A DNA stretch of 64,000 nucleotides from Coix lacryma-jobi var. lacryma-jobi (taxonomy: Eukaryota > Streptophyta > Magnoliopsida > Poales > Poaceae). This document shows, one piece after another, positions 44,878 to 55,984 of this stretch (the stretch's first letter is position 1; every line of letters begins with the position of its first letter). The position numbers and the translations under genes were made by a program. A model generated the notes under the pieces. That model made no database searches, was not told the origin of the DNA, and was given only the letters and a program-made list of their open reading frames with translations. The stretch covers positions 89,291,104 through 89,355,103 of the forward strand of contig CM019823.1 in assembly GCA_009763385.1 (NCBI GenBank), in the 5' to 3' direction.

Positions 44878-45972
44878 ATGCCTCGTACCCGTGCTGCTGA
44901 TGGGACTGGTTCGTCTCATGATGAGGAGGGTGTTCCCAACGCACCCCTAGTTCCACCAACGCTGGCAGAAGCCATTGCGGCACTCATGCGTGCTACAACC
45001 GACAATGCACGTCTGCTACAGGGCCTAGTTCAGAATGCACCATATGGGCAGCGTGGTCGACATCATCATCAGGTCTAGGAAAGTACTTATCAAGATTTCA
45101 CTGAGACCAGGCCGCCGGTATTCACTAAGGCTGAGGAACCTCTAGAAGCTACAGATTGGCTCCATACTATGAATCAGAAGTTTGAGCTAATCCACTGCAC
45201 TGAAACTCAGAAGCCAGCCTTCGCAGCCCAGCAGTTGAGGGGAGCTGCGGGAACTTGGTGGGCAAACTTTGAAGCTGCACAAGCTCCAGAACACCGCATT
45301 ACCTGGGATGAGTTCTCGAGAGCTTTCAAAGCTCACTACATTCCAGCGGGTGTGATGCGGATGAAGGCCGAAGAGTTCTTAGCCCTCAGGCAAGGGGATC
45401 AACCAGTACAGCAGTATATTGGCAAGTTTAATCATCTGTCTCAGTATGCCTTGGATCATGTGAACACCGATGACAAGAAGCGCAGTTGCTTCATGAGGGG
45501 GCTGAATACGAAGATGCAGAAGATGCTAGCAATGTGTGATGATAATATCTCTTTCAATGATGCGGTGAATAAAGCAATATCTGCAGAAGAGAAGCATTTC
45601 AAGCATCTTGAAGCTAAAAAGAGGAAGGGTGGGAGTTCGACTGGATCGTTTGGTGGCAATAAGAAGCGCCAGCGTATCATATATCACCCAGTCCAGCATA
45701 ACCGTCCACCGTACCGTCCACCCCAGCAACAACAAGCCAGCTCACGGCAGACATCTGCTAAAACTGTTGTGAACTCTAACTATCCACGACAGCCGAATGC
45801 CCCTGGCATTCGAACCCAAACTCCCCAGAACCACAACTACCCATGTTACAACTATGGGAAGTCGGGCCATTTCTCCCGTAATTGCCCATATCCCAAGAAG
45901 ATTACTCCAAATACTTCGCAAGGGCAAGGTGGTCAAAATTCCCAGCAGCGGCCACAGCAACAACCACAGTAG
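44878..45972 (+). pseudogene. gag: Gypsy gag (retrotransposon gag domain, zinc knuckle), disrupted
   Basis: ATG at 44878 (MPRTRAADGTGSSHDEEG). The frame meets a TAG at 45076-45078 and continues as TRPPVFTKAEEPLEATDW. The retrotransposon gag domain follows (QKPAFAAQQLRGAAGTWWAN, AHYIPAGVMRMKAEEFLALR, LSQYALDHVNTDDKKRSCF). The nucleocapsid region is Gln/Pro-rich. Its knuckle reads CYNYGKSGHFSRNC, so the second Cys of the CCHC motif is Tyr. A TAG at 45970-45972 then interrupts the fusion to pol. All parts are in the same frame, so this was a single gag-pol polyprotein. Confidence 0.88.
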
Positions 45973-48487
45973 AATCAAGGCCACAATAATAATCAGAAGA
46001 ATAAGACCATCCAGAAGACTGGCCGGGTATATTATGCACAAGCGGCAGATATTCCTGAAGGGGAACCCGTCATGATGGGTATGTTTTCAGTTGCTCACCA
46101 TCCTGCCGTATTACTATTTGATTCTGGTGCATCGCATACCTTTATCAGTAAGAGTTTTGTTGAAAAGCATCATATACCTACTGGGGAAGCACAAGAAAAT
46201 TTCCTTATACACACACCGGGAGGTCGTTTATATACAAAGGAAGTGGCGCATCAGGTGCCCGTAGAATTTGCCGGGCATACGTATCCCACTAATATGATAG
46301 TAATCAAGGATCAGGATATAGATGTGATCCTAGGGATGAACTGGATGTACCAGCAGAAGGCAGTATTAGATGCCTTGCATAGAACAGTCAGGGTGATCAT
46401 ACCTAATAGTACTTCTGAACTCTTTATCCAACTTCCAATTCCCAAGAAAACCGTTGACCAGATGTGCGGTAGCGTCTGTGCAACAACAGTTAAAGAGATT
46501 CAGGATATTCCAATAGTCTGTGAATTTCCGGATTTGTTTCCTGAAGACTTGTCGGGGTTACCACCAGACCGTGATGTTGAGTTCAGCATAGAGCTAAAAC
46601 CAGGAACAGCTCCAATATCTCGACGAGCCTATACAATGCCACCTAAAGAACTGGCAGAATTAAAAATTCAGTTGCAAGAACTGCTTGATAAAGGTTATGT
46701 CAGACCTAGTTCATCACCATGGGGCTGTCCTGCTTTGTTTGTCAAAAAGAAAGACCAAACATTGAGGCTATGTGTGGACTATCGTCCGCTCAATGAAGTA
46801 ACAGTGAAGAATAAGTACCCGTTACCGCGGATTGATCTTCTGTTTGATCAACTCGCGGGCGCCAAGGTATTTTCCAAGATAGATTTGAGATCGGGGTATC
46901 ACCAGATAAAGATAAGGCCTGAAGATATTGCTAAAACTGCTTTCACCACCAGATATGGCCTATATGAGTACTTGGTCATGTCCTTTGGGTTGACCAATGC
47001 TCCAGCTCACTTCATGTACCTGATGAACTCCGTATTCATGCCTGAGCTAGACAAGTTTGTAGTGGTATTCATTGATGATATTTTAATATATTACAAGAAT
47101 CCGCCAGAACATGCTGAACACCTTAGAGTAGTGTTGGGTCGTCTGAGAGACCATCAGCTTTATGCAAAGTTCAGTAAATGTGTGTTCTGGTTAGATAAAG
47201 TTCCATTTTTGGGTCATGTGTTATCAGCCGAAGGTGTAGCTGTGAATCCAGACAAGGTACAAGAAATCCTTGAATGGGAATCCCCCAGAACAGTCCATCA
47301 AGTTCGTAGTTTTCTGGGTATGGCAGGTTATTACCGCAGGTTTATTCCGGACTTCTCCAAAGTTGCCAATTCCTGCTTGGAAATGGGAGGACATCAGTAT
47401 GGACTTTATTGTTGGTTTACCAAGAACAACCAAGGGCTATGACTCTATTTGGGTTATAGTAGATCGTCTAACCAAGGTTTCGCATTTTATACCAGTCAAG
47501 ACCATCTACTCGGCATCTACATATGCCAAGATATACTTTCAGAGGATTATGAGTTTGCATGGAGTTCCGAAGACTATTGTCTCAGATAGGGGTACTCAGT
47601 TTGTTTCAAAATTCTAGGAAAGTCTACATGAGTCTCTAGGCACTAAACTCTTACACAGTACAGCTTACCATCCACAAACAGGGGGTCAGACTGAAAGAGT
47701 AAATCAGATATTAGAAGATATGCTCATGGCGTGTGCTCTTAACTTTCCATTTAAGTGGGATGAGTGCTTACCATTAGCAGAGTTCTCATACAACAATAGC
47801 TATCAAGAGAGTATCCGTATGGCACCATTTGAAGCTTTATATGGCAGAAGGTGTCGGACTCCTTTACATTGGTCCGAGCCTGGTGAAAGATGGTTCTTTG
47901 GTGTCAATCTAGTTCAAGAGACCGAACAGAAGGTCAAACTCATACAAATAAATATGAAAATAGCACAATCTCGACAGAAAAGCTATGCAGACAAAAGGCG
48001 TAGACCATTGACGTTTGCCAAAGGAGATTTTGTGTATCTAAAGGTGTCACCCACCAAGGGTGTTTATCGTTTCGGGGTCAAAGGAAAACTTGCTCCCCGT
48101 TACATTGGACCATTTCAAATCCTGGCCAAGTGTGGCAAAGTGGCATACCGCATTCAACTACCAGCTCATCTGTCAGAGGTTCATAATGTGTTTCATATCT
48201 CTCAGCTGAAGAAGTGGCTATGAGTTCCTGACCAAGTGATTGATGTTGAAGGGGTACAACTTGAGCCTAATATGACATACTCAGAGTATCCCATCAAAAT
48301 TCTCAATCAACGAGATAGAGTAACTCGACGACACACTCACAGGTTCTATAAAGTTCAATGGAGTCAGCATTCGGAGGAAGAAGCGACTTGGGAAACCGAA
48401 GAATTCCTAATAGAGCAGTTTCCTAAGTTCTATGCAACCATACAGTTAGGGCAGTGTATGAGGTTGACAAATAGAACGTGTTCCTAG
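45973..48487 (+). pseudogene. pol: Gypsy pol: protease, RT, partial integrase, chromodomain; RNase H deleted
   Basis: Protease active site FDSGASHTFI (about 46118-46145). RT blocks: WGCPALFVKKKDQTLRLCVD, KIDLRSGYHQIKI, MSFGLTNAPAHFM and active site FIDDILIYYKN (about 47067-47100). RT runs to GYYRRFIPDFSKVA at about 47364 and then joins IPAWKWEDISMDFIVGL of the integrase core in another frame, so RNase H and the integrase HHCC domain are missing. The core continues (SDRGTQFVSKF, then TAG at 47615 for an expected Trp) and then VNQILEDMLMA. A TGA at 48221-48223 (expected Arg) precedes the chromodomain-like tail (HTHRFYKVQW...EATWETEEFL). It cannot complete reverse transcription or integration unaided. 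Confidence 0.92.
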
Positions 48488-48580
48488 TTTTTGTAAAAAG
48501 TCTGTAATCTTTATCCCCGTACCCCACAACTTTAGTAGTTTGTTTAGTTTGTGGTTAAATCTTGGGTCGAGATTTCTTTT

Positions 48581-48592
48581 AGGGGGAAAGGA
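48581..48592 (+). other. Polypurine tract of the gypsy element
   Basis: agggggaaagga immediately precedes the 3' LTR at 48593, close to the tract at 2482-2496 in the first gypsy element. Confidence 0.85.
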
Positions 48593-51500
48593 TGTAACAC
48601 CTCAGGTGTTTACATGAATAAAATATTGTCATGCCATCATAAGCATTCCATAGCATCATGTGCTAGCTCACCTTGAGATGCATTCACTAAAATGAGTTTA
48701 ATTCCTAATGTGTGAGCATTTTGTTATTGCTTGTGAGGTAGCTCAAAACCCTAATTTGGAATGTCATTATGAAATAACTTGTGTTCATTCCTATTTGACT
48801 AAAGTCATGTAAAGGCAAGAAACCAAGTTCAACATTTCAAAAGAATACAAAATTCATCTAGCTTAAGAAGGGGAAAATCATTTAAATTTCTATATAAGTT
48901 AATTAGCCCTTTCTAGTAACTCAAAATTTGTGCATAATTAGGGGTTGACCCTAAAAGCTTTTTGGTAGATCTTGAGAAGAGGTACAACTTTGGTATTCAA
49001 AGTTTTCAATGTTTCTGTACAAAATTCCAAGTAATTATGAGTTTATTCAAACCCTGGAAATGGTCCCCTTTTGATTTTAAACTTGCATTTCAAAAACTAT
49101 TTGAGATCTGAGTTTGAGATCTACATCAAAGTTGTAGAGAATTTCAAAAGGAACATTTCATACATTGACCATTTTTCAAGTGTCATTGCAAAATCAAAAG
49201 TAATTTTGCTTCTAATACAAAACCCTAAATCTGTCCCCTTTTCAAATTTCTAATTTGAAGTCAATTTGAACTGTTTTGATCCAATTGACTTATTTCTAGT
49301 TGAAATCAGCCATAGGTTGTTAAAGCAAAGTTGTACAACTTTTCAAACTCTACATTTCATATTTTGGCAAAACTTGAAGTATAGTTCAAATTTCAAAAGT
49401 AATTTCGAAAATTCAGAAAGGGGAAGTTGAGCTTTGAACAGTGCTAAGGGGGGGAAACGTCCAGAGCTCGCCAGCGAGCTGCTTCGCCAGCGCCGTGCTT
49501 GCGCTGGAGAGCATGCCCGGCGCCAGCGAGCTGCTTGGTAGCTGCGTGTGCGAGTTCTTCACGCCGCCGCCCTCTCCTTCGCCCATAAAACGCTGCAGTC
49601 GCGCCGTGCTTTACCTTTCTTTCCCTCTCGCTCGCCGCCGCCGTCGTCCCTCTGCTCAGCTACGCCGGCCACGTGAGCGCTTGTTCGTCCCGTTCAACCG
49701 TGTCACTGTGTTCGCCTTGTCGTTGCGGAGCTGTAGAGCTAGGTCGTAGCCTCGCTCGCCCCCGCAGCCGCCCGGCGCGGTCGTCGTCTTCGTCTCCGGT
49801 CCCGAACACCTCCATCGACGCCGCCACCGTGGTCAGCAAGCTCGGAGCCCTATCATCCTCACCTGAGCCTCGTTCTCTCTTTCTTAGCGGTTCCTGATGC
49901 TCTAATCCCAGGTCGTTGATCTTATCTCCCTCTGTCTCAGCCGAAACAGGTCGTCGCCGTCGAGCCGCACCGCTGAGATCCGCCGTCGTCGTCGTCATCA
50001 CCGTTCGGAGCCGCGTCATCTTCGGAGACCTAGTCCGTTAGAGTCGTGGTGAGCCCCTGGTGCTGATGTGCACGTCCATAGACTCAGTAGAGCTCTCAGT
50101 TGACCGGCGTGCCGCCGCCGTGCCTCCGTGTCCGCATGTGTCGTCGTCGGGGTAGAGAGAGAGGTCGAGGGAGGGAGTTTGAGGGTTCAGCGAGACCATG
50201 AGGTAAAGGGGAAGGCGTTGAGCTAGTTGGTTTGGCCGGAGAAGGTCGCGTTGCTCCGGCGTGCGCAAGCCGAAGCTCGCTGCTGTCGGCCGTGGAGTCG
50301 GGGATGTGTCGACGAGAATTCGACTAAACCCGAGGGCCTAAGTGCAAAGTCCTAGACTCAAAGGAATAGTGCTCAATAGTGTCAAGGGCTTGGTTGTAGT
50401 TTTGTTAAAGCCGGAGGGCTTTTCTGCAAGATCGGCCGTGCAGGCGCGGGCCGGCCCGAGTTGGGTCGCCTTGCGCGCGGGATGGGCTGAGTGGGCCAGT
50501 TTAGGCCTTTTGGGGTTTTGTTTTTTTTTGAAACGTTTTAATCTATTTCTGATTTGTGCATGTTAATGCTGATTTTGTTATTTTTGTATAAATTAATCTG
50601 TTCAGCCAAAAATTAAGAAAAGTTTTGTACATGTTCTATGAAATGTGTAGTTTTTATGAAAAATATAATATGTGCATGTTTCTGTATTCTGTTTTGTAGT
50701 AAAATTTATGCCTCTTAATTCTTGAATAAGGATTCAATGATTTTCATAAAATCAAGTTTAACTCCAAAAATGCTGAAATTTATTTTGTGCACTGTTTGGA
50801 TCATAACCAATCTATGTACCAAGTTTGAACTAATTTGAGCATAGTTTGCTTCACAACTTAATTTTCGGTTAATTAAATTGCTTTCTTTATGATTGAATAA
50901 GGTTATAAAACCTAAAAATCTAAGATCTTTTATGGTAGATTTGAAGGTTAAGATAAGTGAATTATCTTGATCTGCTGCTTGATGCAAGCAAGAATCACTC
51001 ACTTAAACCATGTATATTTATGTAAGTTAGTTTTGTTGGTTTGCAACTTTACCGTGAGGGAAAGTTGTTTTAAGTTAAATGTTATAGCTTAGAAAATTTC
51101 CATCTTTACCATGATCATGACATGAGCATCTCATCAAGCATGCACTCCTTTATCGTGTAGTTTCCGAAAAGGTCGTTTGTCCGGTCAAGGTTGGTCCAGA
51201 GAGTTCGGAGTGTCCTGCTGATCCAGAGTATCAGGAGACTTTCTCAGTCAACGAAGGCAAGCCCCGGTTCATTTAACCATTTCCTTGGATTTACAATTAC
51301 ACTCATTTTCGATAACCTGATGCATTAAATGTTTATCAAATAAATGCTTTAAACCTGTTGATGCATGATCAACCTTGTTATCGATATATCATACCTTGCT
51401 ACCTGCTTTATGAAAATGCTAGAAATGCTTAGCCTTGCTTTATGAAGCTTTTGTTAAATGTTTTCGATATTTATCGTTTTGGAATGATAATGAGAAAGAA

Positions 51501-52612
51501 TGATGGTTAAGACCAGACGGGCACATGCATCGACCCTGGGATCGGTGTATGGTGACTCGGATGTGTCGGATTAGGGTTAACTGTTGTTGGCCTGCTAGAT
51601 TGAGAAACTGTGAAGTACCGATCATATGCTACGGTAAGCCCTACCTTGGTGGTTCTTAAATGAGAACGGCTAATCGCGCACTGGGAGTGGAGAGATCGCG
51701 AGTGTACTAGCTACCCTCTTGGGTTAAAGTCCCGGATTGGAGGTGTACATGTACTCTCGGGTGGCGCGGACCCGGTCTTGTTTGGAGGATCCGAGGTTGG
51801 GGTTGGTATATGTGTGATCACGGGTCTACATATATCGTATGATCGTGGAAAACTCCCAGATCTGGTCGAATCGGTTCGAATCGTCGTGCTCCTCGGTTAA
51901 GGAGACTCAATCTTTCGACCCGCACCGTAGAATGAAAATGGAACTGGTTTATGAAAGAATGATGATGACCTTTCACTAATGTTCACTTTCAGTTCTTACC
52001 AAGTACTTAAATGATTAAGTAAAATTTGGATCTAAAACTACTTTAGTAAGCTTTTATGCAAATGAAAAATTTTGTTGAGCCTACCCAAGCCAGCATACCT
52101 GTTTCTTCTCTTCTCTTGTCGGGTCAGCCTTGTTGAGTACTTTCGTACTCAGGGTTTGTTAATCCCCTGTTGCAGGTGACGTTCACGAGCAGCCCTGCTT
52201 TGAGGCCTGTTGCGTGACCGTCATTGAGGAGGACGTGTCCGGAGAGGAGTAATGCAACCCTTAGGCGGGGTTGTTGGTGTGTTATACAGTTTTTTAATGC
52301 TACTTCCACTATCTAGGGTAAAATTGAAACTATGGGTTGTAATAACGACGTGAGTTTGAACAACTAGTTTGTAAAACTTATGGTGTAATACTTCCGCACT
52401 TTATCTCCGATGTATATTATTTGTGAAATGTTGTAATACTGCAATGACTCTTGCAATGATCCTGGGAGTGTAAGAAAACGTGGATGAATCGGGTTACCCG
52501 ATGACACGTGGTGGGTCTTTTGGGCTATTGGGGCACAGTGTATGGCGGTCCGAGGTCTGTACGACAAGGACAGGTACACGTGGGCCTTAATAATCTAGGA
52601 GGTTCCGTCACA
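48593..52612 (+). repeat. 3' LTR of the gypsy element
   Basis: Same length as the 5' LTR and the same termini (tgtaacacctcagg ... ggttccgtcaca). Differences from the 5' LTR are scattered single substitutions and a few one- or two-base indels. Confidence 0.93.
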
Positions 52613-53835
52613 CAACCATATCAATACAAACCGGACCCGTGCCACCTTCGAGTCCTTAGTCGTGTCGTCGAGTTCTTTGAGAGGAATCATCGATCCGTCG
52701 ACCTCCGTAAGTCCCGACAACCTTGTTATCATGTCTAGTATCATGTGGTGGATTTAGATATGATGCAAGTAGTCTTGTTTGTTTTCAATGGTCGTGCGGC
52801 GGACCTTTGTTAGCGATCAAGAAGTATTTGCTTATGCTTTGCTTATGGGTAGATCCCGTGCGGCAGGCGTTTATTCATATGTTTAGCAAAAGCGAGATAG
52901 TTATTGGCTCTATTAGATTTGGCAAGATCTAGTAGATTCGTTAAGTTATCATGTGTTGAATGTTTTAATTAATTCTGTAACACTCTTTTGCCCAATCTAG
53001 ATTAGTCTTTGTTCGGCCCTCCTTTACAAGTTTACTTGTATTCCAATAATTGCACGATCACGATGGCCGAATCAATTTCCAATCTAGATTGTTACATGTT
53101 GTGGATTCATGCATGCCAATCACATTTGAGCTTTGATAAAACTAGGTGTCGTGCGGCAGATGCAGGTTTTAGCTTGGTTTGATCATGCTTGTTTGTATGT
53201 TCCTTCTTCATGGACCCCAACTCGGCTAATTTGCTGGGCTTGGTTAAGCTTACACGAGTAATGAGAGTTTATAGATTTGTTCAGATATATATATGCTTTT
53301 AGCTTCTTATTGTCAGGTTGTATCATGCGGTGGATTAACCTGACCGTAAGAAGTGGTATAAACTTATAGTGAGTATTAGCCTTGCTTAGGTTTATGCTTG
53401 ACGGGTTTATGAAGATTAGACGTGCGGCAGACTAGTTGGATTAATCTATGCATGTGTTGTTTGAATAGATTTATATTCTCAAGTTACTTGTTTATAATTC
53501 ACTATGTCTCAATGATGTTTCCTTTACATGTGCATTCGGCAACCAGCTGCTTACATATGTTTATTTCTAATGTTAGCCGAATGATCTTTAAATCTGTTGA
53601 CAGATAGCTTCTATAGCTGTGTGCCGTCGCGAATGGCTTTAAAGCCGCAAATATGGAACTGTCTGGTCTTATCCGGCATGTTCCAGTTTATTCTCACAAT
53701 TTTATCCCTTGTTAGTTTTCAGGTCAAACCGACTGGCACGTCTCCGGATTTCAAACCATCCGGGCACCCGATTGAAGCCACGCTTTTTCCGGCTTGCTGT
53801 GTGTCAGGCGCAACGTACCACATTTTGTGCCAACA
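52613..53835 (+). mobile_element. 3' LTR of the LARD-like element, second part
   Basis: Resumes after the gypsy element with its TSD caacc and ends ...ttttgtgccaaca. Homologous to 33905-35266, with differences about every 20-30 bases by eye. Confidence 0.88.
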
Positions 53836-54233
53836 ATCCTCCACAGCGATGTGGTCACGAGCACTACTGTCACTGAAGGCAGGCGCTACTGTTGCTGATG
53901 AGATGTGCGCTCTAGGATCTTGGTTCACCGTCATCATCGACGCTGAGCTTAATCCAGATGCCGCCCCGACACTCGGATCGAATCTCTCGGCGTGATGAGT
54001 CCACACTCTGTAATCCTCCATGAAACCAAAACGAATCAAATGAGATTGTACTATGCGTTCGTCTTTGAAGGCGGTCAGATTCTTGCAACGATGACATGGA
54101 CATATGATTATCGTCTGGTTTGATCTCTCACGGTCAGCTTTCGCAGCGGCAATAAACTTTCTCACTTCAACGAGATACCGTACATCAAGTACTCTATTGA
54201 TCTTATACATCCATTCCGACTGGTCCATTGTAC
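53836..54233 (-). pseudogene. tnp2: TNP2 transposase, first coding exon (Transpos_assoc domain)
   Basis: ATG at 54226-54228 (MDQSEWMYKINRVLDVRYLV). It continues FIAAAKADRERSNQTIICPCHRCKNL and VQSHLIRFGFMEDYRVWTHH, the N-terminal zinc-binding domain common to TNP2-type transposases (CPCHRC present). Near its end the frame reads ARDHIAVED and then runs into the LARD LTR. Removing the LARD element and one TSD joins it in frame to VLQDMTDDGG at 23406. The acceptor gatcgcag at 54234-54235 precedes the ATG by five bases and suggests a leader intron. Confidence 0.9.
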
Positions 54234-54640
54234 CTGCGATCCTTAATTAATTACACACAACATGAATCACAAAACAAAGACGAATTAGAAAATAATAATA
54301 ATTTATTATATTTATGTTAAATCTAGGGACAGAAATAACGACGACAAATAAAATTAGTGCATCCATGATGAACTTAGAGAAACAAATACTAGTTTTCTCT
54401 CTCCTCCATGAAACTATATCTAAAAAGGAGGCTAAAAAGAGAGGAAAAGAGAGGGGAAAGAGGGTGGAGATCATCTAGGTACCTCTTGTGGAGTACTACT
54501 CCTCCAAATCAAACAAATAAACCTCAAAAACAAGTTATCTGAGGCAAAAATTCGGCAAAACTTCTCCCCACGTTTTTTGTAGAGGAAGAAGATGATCAGG
54601 TTCCTTTCTGTTGGTAGCGGCGGCTTAAATAGCCTGGAAT
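54234..54640 (-). promoter_or_regulatory. TNP2 promoter, leader exon and leader intron
   Basis: On the minus strand a TATA-like GGCTATTTAAGCC (about 54623-54635) is followed by a leader to the donor CAAGAG|GTACCTAG (54481-54482) and an intron of about 249 bases (54234-54482) ending gatcgcag. The same order and similar words occur in front of the second gene (19483-20025, 18481). Confidence 0.55.
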
Positions 54641-54945
54641 AACCAAAGCGGGCAACATAAGGAGCCCGCTGCGGTTAATCATCTTTAACCGCAGCGGACA
54701 CATTATGTCGCCCGCTGCAGTTAATAATTAACCGCATCGGGCAACTAAGGACGCCCGCTGCGGTTAAAGAAGATTAACCACAGCGGTCACCTTACATTGC
54801 CCGCTGTGGTTAATTATTAACCGCAGCGAGCTCTTCGGCGGCCGGCCGCTGTAGGCCGGCCACCGAATAACCGTGGTGGGCAAAAATTGTGCCCACCACG
54901 GAGCCCATTTAGGCAACGCTGCGCATATTCAATTCTGTAGTAGTG
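54641..54945. repeat. Right CACTA subterminal repeats and terminal inverted repeat
   Basis: Alternating taaccgcagcgggc and gcccgctgcggttaa motifs at short spacing, then a divergent pair (gtggtgggcaaa / gtgcccaccac), ending attctgtagtagtg at 54945. Same motif as the left end and the internal promoter. Confidence 0.88.
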
Positions 54946-54948
54946 ATA

Positions 54949-55239
54949 GTGTAATACCTTACGTCCAGTGGTGGCATGTGCCTTGTGTTATGATATGAGA
55001 TTCAATGCTGAGGGTATGCGCCCGCCTCTCCTTATATACTCTAGTAGAGTACGGCGCATACCGAGTCCTAGTCGATTACAACAATGGAGTCCTAATCTAA
55101 TTATAAGACTTCCTTCAGTAACTTGACTACGTTTACAATGAGAGTCCTAATCCACGTATACTTCGTACCATGTCTTTTGGATCTCCCTTGACTTCCTAGG
55201 ACTGGTCTGAGTAATCATCTCCTGATGATGTCTCTGACA
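54949..55239 (+). mobile_element. Right part of the short LTR split by the CACTA element
   Basis: Continues the LTR from 10305 (gtgtaataccttacgtccagt) and ends tgatgtctctgaca, forming a TGTC...GACA pair with the start at 10178. It contains ctccttatatactc (about 55038), a possible TATA region. The right end is inferred from the terminal GACA only. Confidence 0.55.
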
Positions 55240-55984
55240 CTCTGGTCCGTCAAGCCCCCGAGCTCTTCAAAGTTTCTCTAAAACGTTATCTTCTGGTTTC
55301 TTTCAGGAATCAACCGAGTAATGTCTTGAGAAATCTTGATGTGCTCTGTAGGAAGGAATAACTTCCAATGGTGTGCACTTTTTAGAAAAAAGTTCACCCG
55401 TAGGGTGTAGCCCGTGAGCCTCTTGTTATTTTAACAAAAATGACTTTGAGGATCTTTAAGTCTTTTTTCAGATAATCCTTACTTGAGAAAAACTTTTCCT
55501 TGATGTATATATACCCTGCAGCCCCCGAGCCTGAGTTCCGAGTACTGGAGGAGTCGGTACTGTTGACGGTCGAATATTACAAAAATAATACACTCAAAAC
55601 CTCGTCAACAAGCTCGGTATTAAGGAAGAATAACATGGCATGAACATACTTTTATCAATAACCAGCTCCACTTGTATATGGAAGTGTCTTTATGCAGAAA
55701 TAAAGAAAAGTGGCAAAGTGTGCTGGTGGGACCCAAATAAGGGGGTCGCCTGACCCCCTTATGGCCCCACCAGGGCAATACCAAGTGGCATCAACCATGC
55801 TAAGCTCCAAGGTGAAGAAATGTGCCAAAGATTTCTGGTGGAACCCACATAAGGGGTCGCCCGACCCCCCTATGGGGCCACCAGAGTTCTGCCATGTGTC
55901 ATGATCCATGTCAAGCCTCCCAAAGTGCTTCTCCACCCTTGGATCACAATTGTGCTTTCTCTCAACGGTGGAAGATGAAGTCAG
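55240..55984. other. Non-coding stretch, probably internal or flanking retroelement sequence
   Basis: No ORF with recognisable similarity. It contains 'agcccccgagc' twice (about 55253 and 55520), a phrase common in grass LTR elements, and two large palindromes (55723-55773, 55835-55884). The left part may be the 5' leader of the element whose LTR ends at 55239. Confidence 0.4.
55723..55884. repeat. Two long imperfect palindromes in tandem
   Basis: 55723-55773 and 55835-55884 each read ctggtggNaccca.ataaggGGTCGCC.GACCcccttat.ggccaccag, with arms of about 22-25 bases and a 3-4 base centre. They are 112 bases apart and the surrounding words (tggcaaagtgtg / tgccaaagattt) also repeat, so this is a diverged tandem duplication of a cruciform-forming unit. 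Confidence 0.8.

Larger units (their letters stand above)
39697..52612 (+). mobile_element. Full-length Ty3/gypsy chromovirus (Tekay/Del type), 12.9 kb
   Basis: Two LTRs of equal length (4,020 bp; 39697-43716 and 48593-52612), PBS, an extra ORF, gag-pol with chromodomain-like tail, and a polypurine tract. Left flank caaac (39692-39696) and right flank caacc (52613-52617) are a 5-bp duplication with one mismatch. The uninterrupted site is seen at 34030-34050 (ttcacaaccatatcaatac). The LTRs differ at about seven sites in the first 800 bases by eye, so this is the youngest insertion in the nest. It lies in the LARD 3' LTR. Confidence 0.93.
23407..53835 (+). mobile_element. LARD-like non-autonomous LTR retrotransposon with two nested elements
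   Basis: The LTRs share ttgacaccaaaatttgacc at their start and ...ttttgygccaaca at their end. The 5' LTR is 23407-35266 and is split by the copia element. The 3' LTR is 38976-53835 and is split by the gypsy element. Without insertions the LTRs are about 1.94-1.95 kb and the internal region 3.7 kb, total about 7.6 kb. The duplications are atctt (23402-23406) and atcct (53836-53840), one mismatch. The first base pair of the 5' LTR appears mutated (TG to TA). No gag or pol is recognisable inside, hence 'LARD-like'. It lies in the TNP2 reading frame. Confidence 0.88.
10306..54945 (-). mobile_element. CACTA (En/Spm) transposon, 44.6 kb including nested insertions
   Basis: The left terminus is CACTACTGCACAA. 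The right terminus read on the minus strand is CACTACTACAGAA. They are flanked by the 3-bp duplication ata (10303-10305 and 54946-54948), as expected for CACTA elements. Subterminal arrays of accgcagcgggc-type repeats lie at both ends. Two minus-strand genes are present, TNP2-type transposase and a Transposase_24-like/Ulp1 gene. Subtracting the LARD nest (30.4 kb with TSD) and two solo LTRs (4.0 kb) leaves about 10.2 kb, a usual size for autonomous grass CACTA elements. Both genes are now disrupted. Confidence 0.93.

Noticed and set aside
10178..55239. Clean solo LTR interrupted by the CACTA element
   Set aside because: Flanking pentamers catag and ctctg do not match, so a solo LTR with TSD is not supported. 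Kept only as a split LTR with uncertain right end.
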